Shown: positions 16,101 through 24,751, counted from the first letter of the stretch. The stretch is DNA of 64,000 nt from Phytomonospora sp040655735 (GCF_040655735.1 NZ_JBFAKK010000015.1:1-64000); one strand, 5' to 3'. The notes: generated from the letters alone by a model not told the origin. Numbers and translations: made by a program.

Positions 16101-16322
16101 CTAGGCGGCGAAGGTCTCGCCGTGCTGCTGCAGCTGGTGCTGGAAGGTGACCCAGTCGGCGGCCGCGACGGTGATGACGGGGCCAGTGGCGTCGTCGAGC
16201 TTGGAGTCACGGATGCCGACGAGGCCGTCGGTCAGGGACGCGACTTCGACGCAGTTGCCGCCGGAGTCGTTGCTGGAACAGCGCCAGACAGCGCCGTTGG
16301 GGGCGATCCTCACGATGATCAT
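16101..16322 (-). CDS. DUF397 protein
   Basis: A 73-residue protein with the DUF397 signature: VWRCSSNDSGGNCVEVASL, then GIRDSKLDDATGPVI and a closing WVTFQHQLQQHG. DUF397 proteins are small partners of Scr1-type XRE-DUF5753 regulators in actinomycetes and are often described as toxin-antitoxin-like or developmental switches. The ATG overlaps the stop of the upstream DUF5753 regulator gene by 4 bp, the standard pairing. Confidence 0.9.
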   Translation of the reverse strand: MIIVRIAPNGAVWRCSSNDSGGNCVEVASLTDGLVGIRDSKLDDATGPVITVAAADWVTFQHQLQQHGETFAA

Positions 16323-17191
16323 GTGGTGTACAGGTCCTCAATGATGTTGTCGATCAGGTCGAGCGAGGCAGCCTCGGGAAGCGCCAGCTCGTGCAGGCGA
16401 CGATACGCACTCCGGAAGAGAGTGATCTTCTCCGCGTCGTCGGTCAGGGACGCACCACCGAAGAAGTCGGTGTAGGCCAGGCCGTAGTCCTGTGGAGCCC
16501 GGTCGCCGTACTCGAGGAGCATGAAGCCGGAGTCCATGGACGGGTGCGCGCCGGCGCGGTCGGGCAGGACGTGGAGGTCGACCACGTGTCGGATCGTCAT
16601 GTCCTTCAGGAACTGCAGCTGCTGGCGCATGACATCGGCGCCGCCGACGGCCTGGCGTAGGGCACCTTCCTTGAGGACCAGGGAGTAAATCTGGGGCAGC
16701 TTGCGTGCGGCCTCACCGCGTTCGGTGCGAATGCGGACCTGCTCGTCGACGTCGAGCCCGACGATGTTCGTCTGCAGGATCGCGCGGGCGTAGTCCTCGG
16801 TCTGCAGGCGTCCGGGAATGATGAGGGCGAGTTCGGAAACCCGCGCGGCGTCGCTTTCGAGAACGACCAGGTCGTTGAGCCACGGCTGGGCACCGAAGGC
16901 TCCCTGGGGGCGGGTGGCCCGCCGGCGGGATTGCCGCACCGCCTCCCAGGCGCGTTCGCGTTCTTCACCGGTGATCTCGTAGTAGTCGAAGAGCCGGTTC
17001 ACCGCGTCGTCGTTCTTGATCGCGTGCTGGGCGGTTTCGTAGCGGTGCAGGCTGTTGCGGGCGAGGCCCGTGGCCGCCTCGACGGTTTCCCGCGCGGGGT
17101 TGCCCTGGCGCTGGCGGCCCGTGCGCAGGATCGCGGCCACAATGCGCAGCCACACCGCCGGGCTGGGACGCCGCTCGTCCGAGGTCATCAT
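16319..17191 (-). CDS. XRE-family regulator with DUF5753 domain (Scr1-like)
   Basis: A 290-residue protein starting MMTSDERRPSPAVWLR with GGAG upstream. Residues 8-75 are an XRE helix-turn-helix (ARETVEAATGLARNSLHRYE is the helix pair). Residues ~105-280 form DUF5753 (ALIIPGRLQTEDYARAILQT; VVDLHVLPDRAGAHPSMDSG). It pairs with the overlapping DUF397 gene, the arrangement seen many times in actinomycete genomes. It is presumed to bind DNA and regulate its own operon; the palindrome at 17313-17330 is a candidate site. Confidence 0.9.
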   Translation of the reverse strand: MMTSDERRPSPAVWLRIVAAILRTGRQRQGNPARETVEAATGLARNSLHRYETAQHAIKNDDAVNRLFDYYEITGEERERAWEAVRQSRRRATRPQGAFGAQPWLNDLVVLESDAARVSELALIIPGRLQTEDYARAILQTNIVGLDVDEQVRIRTERGEAARKLPQIYSLVLKEGALRQAVGGADVMRQQLQFLKDMTIRHVVDLHVLPDRAGAHPSMDSGFMLLEYGDRAPQDYGLAYTDFFGGASLTDDAEKITLFRSAYRRLHELALPEAASLDLIDNIIEDLYTT

Positions 17192-17282
17192 GCGCTCCAG
17201 TGTCGTACATCGAGCGGGGCGGGCGCCCGGTGAGGAGTGTGCAGTGATCCTGCCAGCGTGTTCACTCCACCGTGCGGTTGCG

Positions 17283-17330
17283 GAACGTGTTTTCCTGTGT
17301 ATGGTAACTCTAGAACGTGTTAACACGTTC
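17283..17330. promoter_or_regulatory. palindromic operator between divergent genes
   Basis: GAACGTGTTAACACGTTC at 17313-17330 is an 18-bp perfect palindrome; its half site GAACGTGTT also occurs at 17283-17291. It lies between the leftward XRE-DUF5753 gene and the rightward gene at 17410, with a TATGGT hexamer between the sites. Confidence 0.75.
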
Positions 17331-17409
17331 TACATGGGAGCGGTGGGGCTCACCTTGTGCAACGAGCCCGGCTCTCCTTGGATGCGATCAGAGCCGACGG
17401 AGGGCCACC

Positions 17410-17700
17410 GTGAAAAGCCCGTACAGCCTCAAGAACTTGCCGCCCGACGACCCGCCTGCGGGCGTCATCTGCCCCGGACTGTGGACGATGCAGGTGCGGT
17501 ACTGGCGGTTGCACACCCCACGTCCGGGCACGAAGAGGTGCCAAGAGTGCAAGGGCACCGCAGCGTGGCCCTGCCACTCGTGGCTCTGCTACGACGGGCT
17601 GCTCGGCGACGCCGTCGAGGCGTCCCGGCGCCGTGAAGCCGCTTCCTCTACGAACGAGCCGGCCGAGGCGTACGGGCTGGCGGCGTTAGCTCGTGCCTAA
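17410..17700 (+). CDS. small Cys-rich protein
   Basis: A 96-residue protein starting (GTG) VKSPYSLKNLPPDDPPAG with GGAGGG upstream. Cysteines CPGLW, RCQECKG, PCHSWLC are spaced like a zinc-binding knuckle. The acidic tail (EASRRREAASSTNEPAEA) is probably disordered. It is divergent from the Scr1-like pair across the palindromic operator and may be controlled by it. Not a family I can name. Confidence 0.65.
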   Translation: MKSPYSLKNLPPDDPPAGVICPGLWTMQVRYWRLHTPRPGTKRCQECKGTAAWPCHSWLCYDGLLGDAVEASRRREAASSTNEPAEAYGLAALARA

Positions 17701-17830
17701 ACCCGCTGCTGGTCGCGTGCCGGGCGTCGGGACTCCCGGCATGTCCCCACGGCCAGTGGCTCCCCGCGCGGGGGCGGCTGAACCTCAGCCCCTTGGCCGC
17801 CCCCGCTCCCCCCACCGCTGGAGGGACGCG

Positions 17831-18235
17831 ATGCGCAGTCCGCGAAACATGCTGCCCAACGTCGAAGCACCGAGGCCGGCCGCCGCGCGGTTGTGGCGGC
17901 ACGCCGGCGCGATGGCGAACCTGACGGCCTCGGTCTTCGCCACGACCGAACCGGTCACGCCAGCCGTCGTTGGCAGCACCATCACGGCGTTCTTGGAGGC
18001 CCTGACGCTGTCCTTCGCGATGCAGTTCCCCGCCGGGCAGCAAACACCAGTCCTCTCGGCGCCCCAGCGCGCGCTTCTCCAGGCGCTCGCCGTCGGCGCG
18101 ACAGAAGGCCAACTCATCAGGGCCAAGCCCGGCGTCGACGTCAACGGCGAGCTCGACGCGGCCTGCCTGGCTCTCGGGGCGGCCACCAGAACGGCGGCGG
18201 TGGCCATCGCTCTTCGACACCAGCTGGTCCACTGA
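17831..18235 (+). CDS. LuxR-type HTH-like protein
   Basis: A 134-residue protein starting MRSPRNMLPNVEAPRP; GAGGGA precedes the ATG. The C-terminal 55 residues read LSAPQRALLQALAVGATEGQ, then a variable loop, then AACLALGAATRTAAVAIALRH: the LuxR/GerE pattern (L-T-x-x-E...L-x-x-x-A-x-G-x-T...IA..L.....TV...I..I..KL) with loose fit. There is no receiver domain. It may be a single-domain regulator. A reading frame extends upstream to 17693 but lacks a ribosome site. Confidence 0.5.
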   Translation: MRSPRNMLPNVEAPRPAAARLWRHAGAMANLTASVFATTEPVTPAVVGSTITAFLEALTLSFAMQFPAGQQTPVLSAPQRALLQALAVGATEGQLIRAKPGVDVNGELDAACLALGAATRTAAVAIALRHQLVH

Positions 18236-18244
18236 GGAGGACGG

Positions 18245-18523
18245 ATGCACACACGCATCGAACCGGTACTCGACGGGATCCTGCACGCAGCAGGCTGCGG
18301 GGAACAGATGGTCTACGACGACCGGGCCGAGGCATACGCGTGCCGCTGCAGACGGGAGAAGATTCCGGCCGTGACCGCCCACCAGCAGACGCTGACCTGG
18401 CTGGGACGCATCGGGCTCGCCCATCGCCAGCCCGACCTGACACGGGAATGCCTGCAGCGATGCGAAGTCGAGACCGTGATCGTCCAGCGCGGACAGGTCG
18501 TCGAAGGCGTGCGAGCACGGTGA
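18245..18523 (+). CDS. small hypothetical protein
   Basis: A 92-residue protein starting MHTRIEPVLDGILHAAG with a strong GAGGAGGA. It contains several Cys (AAGCGEQ, YACRCRREK, ECLQRCE) and a segment HQQTLTWLGRIGLAHRQPDL. It begins 9 bp after the LuxR-like gene and is surely cotranscribed. Possibly a short HTH or zinc protein; I cannot assign it. Confidence 0.6.
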   Translation: MHTRIEPVLDGILHAAGCGEQMVYDDRAEAYACRCRREKIPAVTAHQQTLTWLGRIGLAHRQPDLTRECLQRCEVETVIVQRGQVVEGVRAR

Positions 18524-18542
18524 ACCTCGGTGTTGCCCACGC

Positions 18543-19268
18543 ATGTCGATGACGCGGCACACTAGATCAACCTCACTGCACTGCAAAGGACTGCCCTTGT
18601 TCATCCCCAAATCTGTCGGGGACCTGCTGTGCCGGATGCCCACCGGCTCGTTCGAGGCCGTCACCAGTCGCGCGGTCAAGGTCACCGTCTTGCCCAAGCA
18701 GGTCCTCTTCGACGGCTGCGACGCACACGGCCACCTCTACATCGTGCTCACCGGAGCCATCGAGCTCACCTCCTTCAACACTGACTCCGAGGCGCTCGTC
18801 GGGCTCGCTGGTCCCGGTGACGCGGTGGGGTGCGCCGCCTTCGCCACCGGCCACGCCGAGGGCACCCGGGCGACTGCCCTGAACCCTGCCACCGCCTGGG
18901 CCTGGCACCGGCGTGTACTGCTGGACATAGCGCGATCCGACAAGCACATCACCGACTGGCTCTTGACCATCCCGGCAATCGCCGTCAGGCACCTGCAGGA
19001 CAGCCTCGACGCCAGGCGCTTCAGCGCCGGCAGCTCACGCATCGCCGCGAGCCTGCTGCGATGGACGGAGGTGACCGGCATGGACCAGATGGCATCGCCC
19101 CTGGTCCGCGTCGACCAGGCGATGCTGGCGCGCATGGCCGGCGTCAAACGCCAGACCGTGTCCGAGGCGTTCAGCGGGTTCCGGGCCCGTGGCTGGCTGG
19201 CAGCCTCCAGCCGTATGGAGTGGACGATCCTCGACTTGGCCGCGCTCCGCAACCACGCCCGACGCTGA
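18543..19268 (+). CDS. Crp/Fnr-family transcriptional regulator
   Basis: A 241-residue protein with a cyclic-nucleotide-binding-like beta roll (residues ~40-130: VTVLPKQVLFDGCDAHGHLY, IVLTGAIELTSF, GLAGPGDAVGCAAF) and a C-terminal winged helix (VDQAMLARMAGVKRQTVSEA as the recognition motif, then FSGFRARGWL). The Arg/Glu residues that bind cAMP phosphate are not clearly conserved, so the ligand is unknown. It is the last gene of the run 17831-19268. No cysteine set for an Fnr iron-sulfur cluster is seen. Confidence 0.85.
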   Translation: MSMTRHTRSTSLHCKGLPLFIPKSVGDLLCRMPTGSFEAVTSRAVKVTVLPKQVLFDGCDAHGHLYIVLTGAIELTSFNTDSEALVGLAGPGDAVGCAAFATGHAEGTRATALNPATAWAWHRRVLLDIARSDKHITDWLLTIPAIAVRHLQDSLDARRFSAGSSRIAASLLRWTEVTGMDQMASPLVRVDQAMLARMAGVKRQTVSEAFSGFRARGWLAASSRMEWTILDLAALRNHARR

Positions 19269-19338
19269 CTCCGCTCACAAAACCACCGGTTCGCCGGACC
19301 GGACTACCCTGTCCCAGGTGACCGGACAGGGGAAGTCC

Positions 19339-19860
19339 ATGGACGCAGATGACGTCGCACCAGTGACCCGCGAGTATCTTCGCGGGCTGATCGTGGCCGT
19401 CATGGAGATCCGTACCCCGGTGGCCGGCCGCGGCCGCGACACCGCGCTGCGCGCCGTACGTGATGGAGCTCGCCGAATCGTGGCGACCGTCCGCGAGGAG
19501 GGCGTCGAGCTCGCCCCGGAGATTCCTTCGCTGGTGTCCTTGGACTCCGGCGCGCTCGACCGTGCCAAGAAGGGCCTGGCAGTCGGGCTGATGACGCCCT
19601 GGATGAAGGATGGCACCGGCGATCGTGGTTGGTGCCTGGGATGGATCGGTGCCGGTGCCCAACACGTCGAACAGGCGGCAGGTGCAGCACTTGAGCACGC
19701 CGAGGCCACCGGGAACCTGGCCCTGCCCCGCGAATCCCTCCTCGCACACGTCCGCCGGCTGCACCAAGATGGCGGCTGGTTCAAGTTCTATGAGCGGTTC
19801 GGGCGCGGTCGTGGACCAACCCCAGACTCATTTTCCCGAAGGCGACACAGCACTTCCTGA
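19339..19860 (+). CDS. hypothetical protein
   Basis: A 173-residue mainly helical protein starting MDADDVAPVTREYLRGLIVA, with GGGGAAG 5 nt before the ATG. The core has GWCLGWIGAGAQHVEQAAGA, AALEHAEATGN and a C-terminal HQDGGWFKFYERFGRGRG. No catalytic motif. It ends 51 bp before ligA and may share its transcript. Not recognised. Confidence 0.6.
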   Translation: MDADDVAPVTREYLRGLIVAVMEIRTPVAGRGRDTALRAVRDGARRIVATVREEGVELAPEIPSLVSLDSGALDRAKKGLAVGLMTPWMKDGTGDRGWCLGWIGAGAQHVEQAAGAALEHAEATGNLALPRESLLAHVRRLHQDGGWFKFYERFGRGRGPTPDSFSRRRHSTS

Positions 19861-19911
19861 ACCGTGTTTGTGCAGGCCAGAACTGTCGTACCCATGCGGG
19901 ATGATCTCTGT

Positions 19912-21960
19912 ATGACCACCACCGCAGCCCCTGCCCTCCCCTTCACCGTCCGCGCCGAGTACGAGGCGGGCGTGGACGTCGCGATCGCCGCGTCGGCGGC
20001 CTACTATCGCGACGGCACCAGCGCCTTGGACGATGCGTCCTTCGACGCTCTCCTGCGGGCACTTGCCGAGTACGAGGCCGCCAACCCCGATCACGTCCGC
20101 CCCGACTCTCCCGTAGGGAAGGTCGGCGGCGGTGCAGCCCCTGGCCGGGACGTCCCGCACAGCGTCCCGATGCTGTCACTGGACAACGTGTTCAGCGCCG
20201 AGGAGCTGGTGAAGTGGGGCACGTCGCTGGAGCGGCGCCTGGACGCGCCGGTGGCCGGCGGCTTTGCCGTCGAACCAAAACTGGACGGCGCGGCCATCGC
20301 CGCCCGCTACCGGGCTGGCCGCCTGGTGCAGCTCGTCGGCCGCGGCGACGGACAGGTCGGCGAGGACCTGTCGGCGGCAATCGGCACCATTGTCGGCCTC
20401 CCCAAGCGGCTGACGCGGCCGGTGACGGTGGAGGTGCGCGGGGAGGTGCTGCTGACCGCCGCACAGTTCGAAACCGCCAACGAGCTGCGCCGGGCCAACA
20501 AGGGCAAGCCCTTCTCCAACCCCCGCAACGGAACCGCCGGAACCCTGCGCGGGACCGCCAGCCGCAAGTACGTCATCCCGACGACGTTCTTCGCCTACGG
20601 CGCGGTTGCCTTCGAGGAGCGGATGCCACTGACCGCAGGCACCCACTCGGGTGTCATGGCTGAGATCGCCGACCTCGGAGTGCAGACCACCACCGCCCTG
20701 GAGAGCGCCGGCCTGGCCGTGTACGCGCGGCTGGAAGACGTTCAGGCACGGGTGGACACGATCGCCGCCCTGCGCGCGCAGCTGCCACTGGGTATCGACG
20801 GGGTGGTCATCAAGGCCGACGCGCTCGCCGAGCAGCAGACTGCCGGGTTCGCCACCCGCCACCCGCACTGGGGCATCGCCTACAAGCTGCCCGCCGTCGA
20901 GAGGCAGACGAAACTGCTGGCGGTGGAGTGGAACGTCGGCCGCACCGGCGTCATCGCACCGCGTGCCGTCCTCGAACCGGTCGAGGTCGACGGCAGCGTC
21001 GTCACCTACGCCACCCTCCACAACCCGGCCTTCATTCGCGACCGCGGCTTCCACATCGGCGACACCGTAACCGTCTACAAGGCCGGTGACGTCATCCCCC
21101 GCGTGGAAGCACCCGTGGTGGATCTGCGGGGTCCCGATGCCACACCGGTCGAGTTGCCCAGTGTGTGCCCGAAGTGCGGCGGCCCGATCGACGACTCCGG
21201 CGAGCGCTGGGAGTGCGCCGGCGGGGCCAGCGGCGGATGCGGGCTGCTGGCGGGCCTGCGTTACGCCGTGGGCCGTGACCAGCTCGACATCGACGGCCTC
21301 GGCGGAACGTTCCTGGAAGCCTTGGTGGACTCCGGTGACGTCGTCGACGTCGGTGACCTGTTCACCCTCACCCGCCAGCAGTTGACGGTCGCCGCGCGCA
21401 GCGAGAAGCGCGCCGAGGCGCTCTTGGCGCAGATCGAGGCGGCGAAGGCGCAGCCGCTGAGCCGGGTGTTCTGCTCGCTGGGGATTGTGCGGACGGGCCG
21501 GACGCTGTCACGGGAGATCGCACGCTACTTCGGCACCATGGACGCGATCCGGGCCGCCGACGCCGACGTGCTGGCCCGCGTACCGAAGCTCCCCGGCGCG
21601 AACGCGCCGAAGATCGCCCACCACATCGCGGCGGTTGGGCCAGTCATCGACAAGCTCATGGCGGCGGGGGTGAATATGACCGAGCCGGTCACCGAGGGTG
21701 ACACCGACGGGCCGCTCAGCGGGGAGGTCGTAGTGGTCACCGGGGGCATGAACGGCCCACTCGCCGGTCGCAACCGCAACGACATGCGCGCACTCATCGA
21801 GAACGCCGGGGGCGCGTCCTCGGGCAGCGTGTCGAAGAAGACAACGATCCTGGTCGCGGGCGAGAACGCCGGCTCGAAAGTGACCAAGGCCGAGGAGCTG
21901 GGCGTCACGGTGCTGACCGAGAACGAGTTCGCTAAGCGCGTCGGCAGCTACCTGGACTGA
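19912..21960 (+). CDS. ligA: NAD-dependent DNA ligase LigA
   Basis: A 682-residue protein of usual LigA length. Domain Ia helices, then the adenylation motif EPKLDGAAIA with nucleophilic K123, OB-fold (TGVIAPRAVLEPVEVDGSVV, ATLHNP), a zinc finger (C419, C422, C435, C443 near CPKCGG and GGCG), helix-hairpin-helix region, and a C-terminal BRCT domain (~595-680). It seals nicks with NAD+ as adenylate donor. As no other housekeeping gene is nearby, this is probably an accessory second LigA. The ATG at 19912 has no ribosome site; GATGATCT just upstream fits a leaderless promoter, while a longer in-frame start exists at 19864. Confidence 0.9.
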   Translation: MTTTAAPALPFTVRAEYEAGVDVAIAASAAYYRDGTSALDDASFDALLRALAEYEAANPDHVRPDSPVGKVGGGAAPGRDVPHSVPMLSLDNVFSAEELVKWGTSLERRLDAPVAGGFAVEPKLDGAAIAARYRAGRLVQLVGRGDGQVGEDLSAAIGTIVGLPKRLTRPVTVEVRGEVLLTAAQFETANELRRANKGKPFSNPRNGTAGTLRGTASRKYVIPTTFFAYGAVAFEERMPLTAGTHSGVMAEIADLGVQTTTALESAGLAVYARLEDVQARVDTIAALRAQLPLGIDGVVIKADALAEQQTAGFATRHPHWGIAYKLPAVERQTKLLAVEWNVGRTGVIAPRAVLEPVEVDGSVVTYATLHNPAFIRDRGFHIGDTVTVYKAGDVIPRVEAPVVDLRGPDATPVELPSVCPKCGGPIDDSGERWECAGGASGGCGLLAGLRYAVGRDQLDIDGLGGTFLEALVDSGDVVDVGDLFTLTRQQLTVAARSEKRAEALLAQIEAAKAQPLSRVFCSLGIVRTGRTLSREIARYFGTMDAIRAADADVLARVPKLPGANAPKIAHHIAAVGPVIDKLMAAGVNMTEPVTEGDTDGPLSGEVVVVTGGMNGPLAGRNRNDMRALIENAGGASSGSVSKKTTILVAGENAGSKVTKAEELGVTVLTENEFAKRVGSYLD

Positions 21961-21994
21961 CTGGGGCCACCCCGCCAAAGGCTCATGAGCTATT

Positions 21995-22027
21995 GGCGGG
22001 CCTGGGCGTTGTGGGTCCGGGCCCGCC
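21995..22027. terminator. probable terminator between convergent genes
   Basis: GGCGGGCC (21995-22002) pairs with GGCCCGCC (22020-22027), with a further GG/CC pair inside the loop. It separates ligA from the leftward gene ending at 22034. Confidence 0.5.
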
Positions 22028-22033
22028 CGGCGA

Positions 22034-22547
22034 TCACAGTCGGTCAACGAACTCGGTGACAAGGGCGAGCGCCAAAACAGTCGCTCCGCCGGCGGCCAGG
22101 GACAACCAGGTCAGGTGCAGCAAGTGGGCCTTGGCGCGGGCCAACCTGACGTTTGAGCGCGCCGGGCTCGAGGACGGCCTCGAGGCGGCGGCCGCGATCC
22201 TTGACGGTGACGGTCTGGGCGACGAGGAGGTGGGAGTGGAGATGGCCGGTGTGGTCGTGGTGAGTGAGGGTGGCGGTGAGGCCGTCGACGGCGGCGAGGT
22301 AGCGGGCGCCGACGACGCCGTAGGCGGCGTGCTCGTTGAGGTAGTCCACGGCGACGGTGACGCCGACGTTGTGCGCGTCGACGACGCGCGGCGCGAGGTC
22401 GGGCTGCCGGGTGCGCATGGCGTCCCACAAAGCGCTGACGGTCCAATGCGCCTCGATGAGGATCTCGACAGGCGCGGCGGCCGCGCGGCGTTCACGTTGT
22501 AGGCGTTCCAGGCGCTCTTCGGGCAGTTCCTCGCGGTCCACGGGCAC
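22034..22547 (-). pseudogene. tail-anchored membrane protein gene with frameshift
   Basis: From a GTG at 22547 (VPVDREELPEERLERLQRER) a charged, coiled-coil-prone protein runs to EPGALKRQ. Near 22150 the frame must change: the continuation RLARAKAHLLHLTWLSLAAG, ending in a hydrophobic segment and EFVDRL, lies in another frame. Together they give ~170 residues with one C-terminal membrane segment. The start is 2 bp after the DUF6166 stop. One-base indel: decay or sequencing error. Function unknown. Confidence 0.6.
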
Positions 22548-22549
22548 GC

Positions 22550-22996
22550 TCAGTACGGCGGCACGGGCGGGAGCTTGGCCAGAGAGGTGGGGAGATCGGG
22601 GTCGCCGTGCTGGAGGTACCAGCCGCGCGCCCAGCGCAGGATCGCTCCCCGGCTCATGCGCCACTCATCGCAGGCTTGGGCGAGGACGTCGACGCAAAAG
22701 TCCTCGCGCAGTTCGGTCAGAACGCGGTTTTCGGGGTGGGCGGCCATGCTCATGCCGATGGTGTCGGGGTCGCCGAGTTCGAGGGCGTCGGCGAGGATCG
22801 CTGCGGCGGCGTTGGATGTGCCGCTGCCGTTGTATCCCCACCCATAGCCGTCTTCGTCGACGAGCTCACGCAGCAGGCGGGCCCTCTCCCGTTCGGTGGG
22901 GCCCGGCTCAGCAGTCTCCACCAGGATCCGCGCGGATCTGTAGTTCCCGGCGGCGTCGACGCCGCCGGGAATGCCGTGGTAGCTGTGGTTGGGCAT
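22550..22996 (-). CDS. DUF6166 domain protein
   Basis: A 148-residue protein starting MPNHSYHGIPGGVDAAGNYR with GAGGAGAGG upstream. It shows the DUF6166 pattern: Y-H-G at the N-terminus, LVDEDGYGWGYNGSGTSNAA, ILADALELG, then EDFCVDVLAQACDEWRMSRG and AILRWARGWY. Third member of the set with 9680 and 10060. It is upstream of the frameshifted membrane protein gene on the same strand. Confidence 0.75.
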   Translation of the reverse strand: MPNHSYHGIPGGVDAAGNYRSARILVETAEPGPTERERARLLRELVDEDGYGWGYNGSGTSNAAAAILADALELGDPDTIGMSMAAHPENRVLTELREDFCVDVLAQACDEWRMSRGAILRWARGWYLQHGDPDLPTSLAKLPPVPPY

Positions 22997-23201
22997 GGGC
23001 CGTCCTCTCCTCGGGTCTGCCTGGGCAGTGTGCCCGATGTGGACGGTGGACGGAACCCGCAAGGTGGCCGCCGGGGGTGGTGGTGGTGTCGATGCGTTCG
23101 CGCAGGGACGCCTGGCACAGCCTGGTGCGGCCCGAACCAGAGCCCCGCAGAGGACCACACCCGCGACTGTGCGGCACCCGCCCATCCACTCGCGAGGACG
23201 G

Positions 23202-23531
23202 CTACGCGTCCCCCGCGCCGAGGATCGCTGCGACTTCGGTCGCGAGGCGCTACTCGTCAGGTGCCAGCGTGCCGCCCGAGGCCGCGCGCGCAAGCAGATG
23301 GCTGGCCAGCGTCAACGTCACCGGGGACGGCCCGGCGAGGGCTTTGTTGATCGGCTCGCGCTCGACCGAAGCGACGGTGGGAATGAGGTTGGCCAACCCG
23401 ATGGTGGTGCGCTGCTGCGGTGGGGAAAGGGTCACGATCGGACCGTACGCGGCTGCAGGCCCCGGCTTCGGCCGTGACACGCGTACGGTCAGCGAGCCCT
23501 CCGAAGCCGGCCCGAAGCACGGACGCGTCAT
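23202..23531 (-). pseudogene. hypothetical gene interrupted by an amber codon
   Basis: The frame from ATG 23531 (MTRPCFGPASEGSLTVRVSR) reads 93 sense codons, ends SGGTLAPDE, then TAG at 23250-23252. The next 15 codons in the same frame (RLATEVAAILGAGDA, then TAG) form a believable C-terminus, so a Tyr codon has probably become TAG. The intact product would be ~109 residues with TLASHLLARAASG as a helix. It may be cotranscribed with the small membrane protein upstream. Not recognised. Confidence 0.45.
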
Positions 23532-23543
23532 GAGCGGCAGGAG

Positions 23544-23771
23544 CTACTCCCCGCCCAGCGCGGCGTCCTTGGCGACCCAGTAGATGACGATGATCACCGC
23601 GAGGCAGCCGATGATTGAGCCGTACTTGATGCGGCGGTATTTGCCTCGGACGCGGCCTCGGCTTGAGTGGCGTGCGCCTGCCCAGTTGAGCATGGCGAGG
23701 CCGGTGATGGCGACCAGGATGGCCAGGCCAGCGTCGATCAGACCGGAGGCAGACGTGATCAGTTTTGACAT
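23544..23771 (-). CDS. small two-pass membrane protein
   Basis: A 75-residue protein starting MSKLITSASGLIDAGLAILV. Hydrophobic segments ~12-33 and ~53-71 (SIIGCLAVIIVIYWVA) are separated by a basic loop (RHSSRGRVRGKYRRIKYG). This size and layout is frequent among plasmid spread (Spd-like) or holin-like proteins, but sequence alone does not decide. The start lies inside the 3' end of the 23759 gene (13-bp overlap). Confidence 0.65.
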   Translation of the reverse strand: MSKLITSASGLIDAGLAILVAITGLAMLNWAGARHSSRGRVRGKYRRIKYGSIIGCLAVIIVIYWVAKDAALGGE

Positions 23772-24751
23772 GCGGGTTCCTCGCAGGGGGTGGGCGCCGG
23801 TGGGGGGCTGGGGAGGTCGCCGATGTTGACGCTGGCCCATTCACCGCTGGTGGTGATGAGGTGGAGGGCGCTGTCGCGGCCGATGATGACGAGTGGATCG
23901 CTGTTGGCGGTCTCGGTTGTGTCGGTGAGGGCGATGTGGTGGTGGAGCCGAACGTCTCGGTTGCCGAGGCGGCCGAGGGCGACCTGGACGCCTTGCCACG
24001 TCATCAAAGCGATGGCGACGGTGACGCCGGCTCCATCGGACGCGGCCGCCAGTGCCCAGCCGTCATCGAGGGGTGTCCGGAGCGGGGCGACCACTTGGGA
24101 GGTGGTGGTGTTGGAGATCAGGAGGCAACGTTGGCCGGTGGCGGAAAGGGCGCCGAGGGCGAACAAGCTGCCGCATGCCGGGGACATCACCTCGGAGTCG
24201 AAGTCGCCGACGGCCGGCGGCATCGGCGGGCGGACGGCGGTGAGGCGGTCGCCGTTGCGGGCGTAGGCGGCGATCTCGGTGGCGTGGTTGGCCCAGAGCA
24301 GGCCATCGCTGGTGCTGGCGATGGAGGTGACGTAGCCGAGGTTGCCGCGGGCGACGATGGTTCCCTGCCTGCCGAGGACGAGGGCGTTGTCGAAGGCGCC
24401 GTTGGTCTCGTCGATGACGCCGACGATGGCGGTGTCGCCGGTGGACAGGACGGCCAGCGCCGGCCACACGAACGGGATCAGCACCGGTGTGATCTCGCGG
24501 GCACGGCCGGGAGGGTAGGCCACCAGCCACGCGCGAACGGGGGCCGTCATCGGTGGCGGTGCCTCGGGCGGCAACTCCTCCAGCAGGTCACGGTCGCTGG
24601 GACTGGCCCACAGGCAGACGGGGTACTGCCCGGGTCCCACGGTCGCTGTGACGAGGACGGCGTCGGGCACCGGGGCGGCCAGGTGGCCCCGGTGCTGCCA
24701 CGGGTGGTCACCGGTCGATGGGCGGCTGCGTCGGGGCGCGGTGGTGGTCAT
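23759..24751 (-). CDS. hypothetical protein, possible beta-propeller
   Basis: A 330-residue protein starting MTTTAPRRSRPSTGDHPWQH. It consists of repeated short strands (ALAVLSTGDTAIVGVIDE, GYVTSIASTSDGLLWANHAT, VALGRLGNRDVRLHHHIAL), compatible with a beta-propeller-like fold; no enzyme motif. The ATG overlaps the Nudix stop by 4 bp, so the leftward genes from 25194 to 23544 form one operon (Nudix, this gene, small membrane protein). Function unknown. Confidence 0.6.
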   Translation of the reverse strand: MTTTAPRRSRPSTGDHPWQHRGHLAAPVPDAVLVTATVGPGQYPVCLWASPSDRDLLEELPPEAPPPMTAPVRAWLVAYPPGRAREITPVLIPFVWPALAVLSTGDTAIVGVIDETNGAFDNALVLGRQGTIVARGNLGYVTSIASTSDGLLWANHATEIAAYARNGDRLTAVRPPMPPAVGDFDSEVMSPACGSLFALGALSATGQRCLLISNTTTSQVVAPLRTPLDDGWALAAASDGAGVTVAIALMTWQGVQVALGRLGNRDVRLHHHIALTDTTETANSDPLVIIGRDSALHLITTSGEWASVNIGDLPSPPPAPTPCEEPACQN

